Shown one piece after another: positions 61,982-64,000 of a stretch of 64,000 bases of DNA (position 1 is its first letter; every line of letters begins with the position of its first letter). The notes under the pieces are model-generated. The model saw only the letters and a program-made list of their open reading frames with translations, made no database searches and was not told the DNA's origin. The translations under genes were made by a program, and so were the position numbers. Where the stretch lies: the NCBI RefSeq assembly GCF_900108945.1, contig NZ_FNYE01000012.1, forward strand, positions 155,294-219,293, in the 5' to 3' direction. This stretch comes from Paraburkholderia diazotrophica (lineage in GTDB: Bacteria > Pseudomonadota > Gammaproteobacteria > Burkholderiales > Burkholderiaceae).

Positions 61982-63457
61982 ATGAGTCACAACGTGAATC
62001 ACAACGACTCCACGCGCGCCGACGCATTGGCGCAGCTTTACGCGCGCACGTCGGCGCCCGACGCCGTTGCGACGGACTGGCTCGCGCTCGGCAATGCGCT
62101 GCTGGCGGGAGCGAACGGCGACAAGGCACGACTGCGCCAGGCGGTCGATGCGCTCGTGCGCGCATACCGCCTCGACGCGAACTGCGACGCGCGGCTGCTG
62201 CACGAGATCGCACAGACGGCCTTCATTCTGCGGGACTGGGTGCTCGTCGAATCGGCGACGGCGCTGCTATTGGCGCGCGACGCCAACGACGCGAACGCGC
62301 TTGTCTGGCGCTCGGCTGCTTTCCAGCAACGCGACGATTTCGCCGAAGCTCAACGTCTGCTGCATGAAGCTGCACGGGCCGCGCCAGGCAACCACATCGT
62401 GCTGCACAAGCTCGCGTTGTGCATCAAGGAGCAGGGCCGTTTCGCAGAAGCCGAGGCGCTGCTGCGGCGCGTGCTGGAACTGACGCCGAATAATGCGCAC
62501 GCGCTGTTCGATCTGTCGGAGCTGGAGATGCGCGCGGGACGATATGCGCAAGGCTGGCTCGACTATGAAGCGCGCGTCGCATTCGCCGACGATGTGAACG
62601 CCGCGAAAGTCGCACTTGCCGCGATTAGCCCCAACTGGCGCGGCGAATCGCTGGCGGGCAAGACGCTCGTCGTATATGGCGAGCAGGGCAACGGCGATTG
62701 CCTGTGGTCGGTGCGTTTTCTGCGTCTGCTCGCCGAACGCGCGCAACGCGAAGGCGGTCGCGTGATCTTCGGCTATGCGGGGCCGATGCAGCATCTGTTC
62801 GAACGCATGCTGCCTGCCGGCATCAGGATCGAAACAAGCCTCGAAACGAAGCCGGATTGTCACTGCGGGCTGATGAGTCTGCCGCTGCGGCTCGGCATCG
62901 ACGATCCGTCGATGTGGGGGCGTCCGTATCTGAGCGCCGATCCCGAGCGTGCGGCGCTGTGGCGCGAGCGTGTCGCGGGCGCTGCGAAGGCGGGGAACAA
63001 GACCGTTGGCCTCGTGTGGAACGGCAATCCCGACCACGTCCGCGATGCGCGGCGCTCGGTTCCCGTCGAGCTGCTTGCGCCGCTTTTGAACGTGTCGGGC
63101 ATCACGTTTTTTGCGGTGTCGCCGGGGCGTCAGACAACCGTCGAACAATGGCGGGCGCGAGGTGTCGATATCGTCGATCCGACCGAGCACTTCGAAGCGG
63201 GCTTCGACGATGTGGCTGCGCTGCTCGTGAATCTCGATGCGCTCGTGACCATCGACAGCGGTCCCGCCCATCTGGCAGGCGCGCTCGGCGTGCCGACGTG
63301 GCTGATGATCGATTACGTGTCCGCGTGGTTTTGGGGCGAAGAGACGGAGCGCGCGCCGTGGTATCAGACTGTCGAGCTGTTTCGCCAGCCGTCCGTCGGT
63401 GTGTGGACGCCTGTTATCGAACGGGTGCGCGCGCGGCTGGAGGCGCTCGCGGCTTGA
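61982..63457 (+). CDS. TPR protein with glycosyltransferase-like C-terminal domain
   Basis: 491-residue protein. Residues about 50-220 contain several TPR units (ALVWRSAAFQQRDDFAEAQRLLHEAARAAPGN, KLALCIKEQGRFAEAEALLRRVLELTPNN). Residues about 225-490 look like a GT-B glycosyltransferase of the GT9/GT41 type: GEQGNGDCLWSVRFLRLL and VTIDSGPAHLAGALGVPTWLMI correspond to the usual GEQG-GD and D-AHLAGALG motifs. It may glycosylate a protein or glycan, but the acceptor is unknown. No signal peptide. Located 58 bases after aroC. Confidence 0.85.
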   Translation: MSHNVNHNDSTRADALAQLYARTSAPDAVATDWLALGNALLAGANGDKARLRQAVDALVRAYRLDANCDARLLHEIAQTAFILRDWVLVESATALLLARDANDANALVWRSAAFQQRDDFAEAQRLLHEAARAAPGNHIVLHKLALCIKEQGRFAEAEALLRRVLELTPNNAHALFDLSELEMRAGRYAQGWLDYEARVAFADDVNAAKVALAAISPNWRGESLAGKTLVVYGEQGNGDCLWSVRFLRLLAERAQREGGRVIFGYAGPMQHLFERMLPAGIRIETSLETKPDCHCGLMSLPLRLGIDDPSMWGRPYLSADPERAALWRERVAGAAKAGNKTVGLVWNGNPDHVRDARRSVPVELLAPLLNVSGITFFAVSPGRQTTVEQWRARGVDIVDPTEHFEAGFDDVAALLVNLDALVTIDSGPAHLAGALGVPTWLMIDYVSAWFWGEETERAPWYQTVELFRQPSVGVWTPVIERVRARLEALAA

Positions 63458-63495
63458 ATCGTGTGGGCCGTGTGGATGTCAACAAGCCGTCATAC

Positions 63496-63524
63496 AAAAA
63501 CGCCGCTCCAGGAGCGGCGTTTTT
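63496..63524. terminator. Bidirectional intrinsic terminator
   Basis: Inverted repeat AAAAACGCCGCT (63496-63507) with AGCGGCGTTTTT (63513-63524) and a five-base loop; a T-run on each side. It serves the TPR gene (plus) and the ETF-QO gene (minus). Confidence 0.9.
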
Positions 63525-63547
63525 CGTTTGCCCAGACGCGGCGCGCG

Positions 63548-64000
63548 TCACATGTTCGGATAGTTCGGCCCGCCGCCGCCTTCGGGCGTGACCCACACGA
63601 TGTTCTGCGTCGGGTCCTTGATGTCGCACGTCTTGCAGTGCACGCAGTTCTGCGCGTTGATCACGAGGCGCTCGCTGCCGTCGTCGTTCTTCACGAACTC
63701 GTACACGGCGGCGGGGCAGTAGCGGCCCTCGGGGCCCGCGTAGGTTTGCAGATTCACCTTGACAGGCACTGACGGATCTTTCAGCGTCAGATGCGCGGGC
63801 TGGTTCTCTTCGTGATTCGTGTTCGAGATGAACACCGACGAGAGCCGGTCGAATGTGAGCCTGCCATCAGGTTTCGGATAGTCGATCGGCTTGCACTGCG
63901 AAGCCGGCTTCAGCATCTCGTGATCCCAGTGCTGGTGATGCAGCGTCCACGGCACGTTGCCGCCCAGCAGCTTCTGCTCGATGCCGACCATCAGCGTGCC
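63548..64000 (-). CDS. etfD: Electron transfer flavoprotein-ubiquinone oxidoreductase, C-terminal part (cut by window edge)
   Basis: C-terminal 150 residues of ETF-QO, a membrane-associated FAD/4Fe-4S protein that passes electrons from ETF to ubiquinone. Reading continues past base 64000 upstream. The cluster-binding segment CPAAVYEFV...NAQNCVHCKTCDIKDPTQNI supplies four Cys ligands, followed by the terminal WVTPEGGGGPNYPNM typical of the family. The N-terminal FAD domain is outside the window. Confidence 0.95.
   Translation of the reverse strand, partial: GTLMVGIEQKLLGGNVPWTLHHQHWDHEMLKPASQCKPIDYPKPDGRLTFDRLSSVFISNTNHEENQPAHLTLKDPSVPVKVNLQTYAGPEGRYCPAAVYEFVKNDDGSERLVINAQNCVHCKTCDIKDPTQNIVWVTPEGGGGPNYPNM

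Overview
The window is high-G+C DNA from a betaproteobacterium, most likely the Burkholderiaceae and probably Paraburkholderia or a close relative. The evidence is the strong G/C third-position bias, which leaves long antisense open frames, the Burkholderiales-type housekeeping genes, a large inositol catabolism cluster of the proteobacterial type (RpiR regulator, IolC fused to a DUF2090 aldolase domain, sugar ABC importer), and a hairpin repeat (15231-15264) of a kind I recall from Paraburkholderia intergenic regions. Both edges cut genes: gamma-glutamyltransferase at the left and ETF-ubiquinone oxidoreductase at the right. No rRNA, tRNA, CRISPR array, transposase or prophage was seen.

Layout. 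1-5.6 kb: end of ggt, an RBBP9-type serine hydrolase, a class III CoA-transferase (minus strand) and alaS. 5.6-8.0 kb: a LysR regulator divergent from a YbfB-type MFS transporter with a His-rich tandem repeat in its central loop. 8.2-14.8 kb: threonine aldolase, then a tightly packed unit of iron alcohol dehydrogenase, hotdog thioesterase and a complete LivHMGF-type ABC importer core with no binding protein gene beside it. 14.8-15.4 kb is noncoding and holds repeats. 15.4-27.8 kb is the inositol island: ABC binding protein, permease and ATPase, iolC, iolD, iolE and iolB read left, and an RpiR regulator, iolG and a second Gfo/Idh/MocA dehydrogenase read right, with a GGAA-N6-TTCC operator-like site between the two arms. 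iolA is not in the window.

28.0-39.2 kb is mostly core: tusA-like gene, galU, valS, uvrD, mtnN, a propionyl-CoA synthetase and a Fsr-type MFS pump. 39.6-41.3 kb is a chemoreceptor gene. 41.3-43.4 kb is the clearest accessory segment: an AT-rich promoter region crowded with GTACGA/TCGTAC half-sites, followed by two overlapping genes that look like an AbiEi/AbiEii type IV toxin-antitoxin (abortive infection) pair. 43.4-49.5 kb is an aae-like aromatic acid efflux operon (OMF lipoprotein, FUSC protein, DUF1656 protein, HlyD-family protein) divergent from its LysR regulator. 49.6-64 kb holds a possible small membrane protein, a metallophosphoesterase, a GlcD-type FAD dehydrogenase, wrbA, DUF2069, YihY and DUF962 proteins, an O-acetylhomoserine sulfhydrylase overlapping an alpha/beta hydrolase, a two-CBS protein, an LplT-like/PlsC-like fusion, aroC and a TPR-glycosyltransferase protein.

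The best candidate for a less described system is the AbiE-like pair with its operator array. Secondary candidates are the orphan Liv-type cluster, whose LivF has an Arg in place of the Walker A Lys, and the predicted IolR-type control site. Functions are read from protein motifs and gene context only; no database search was possible.
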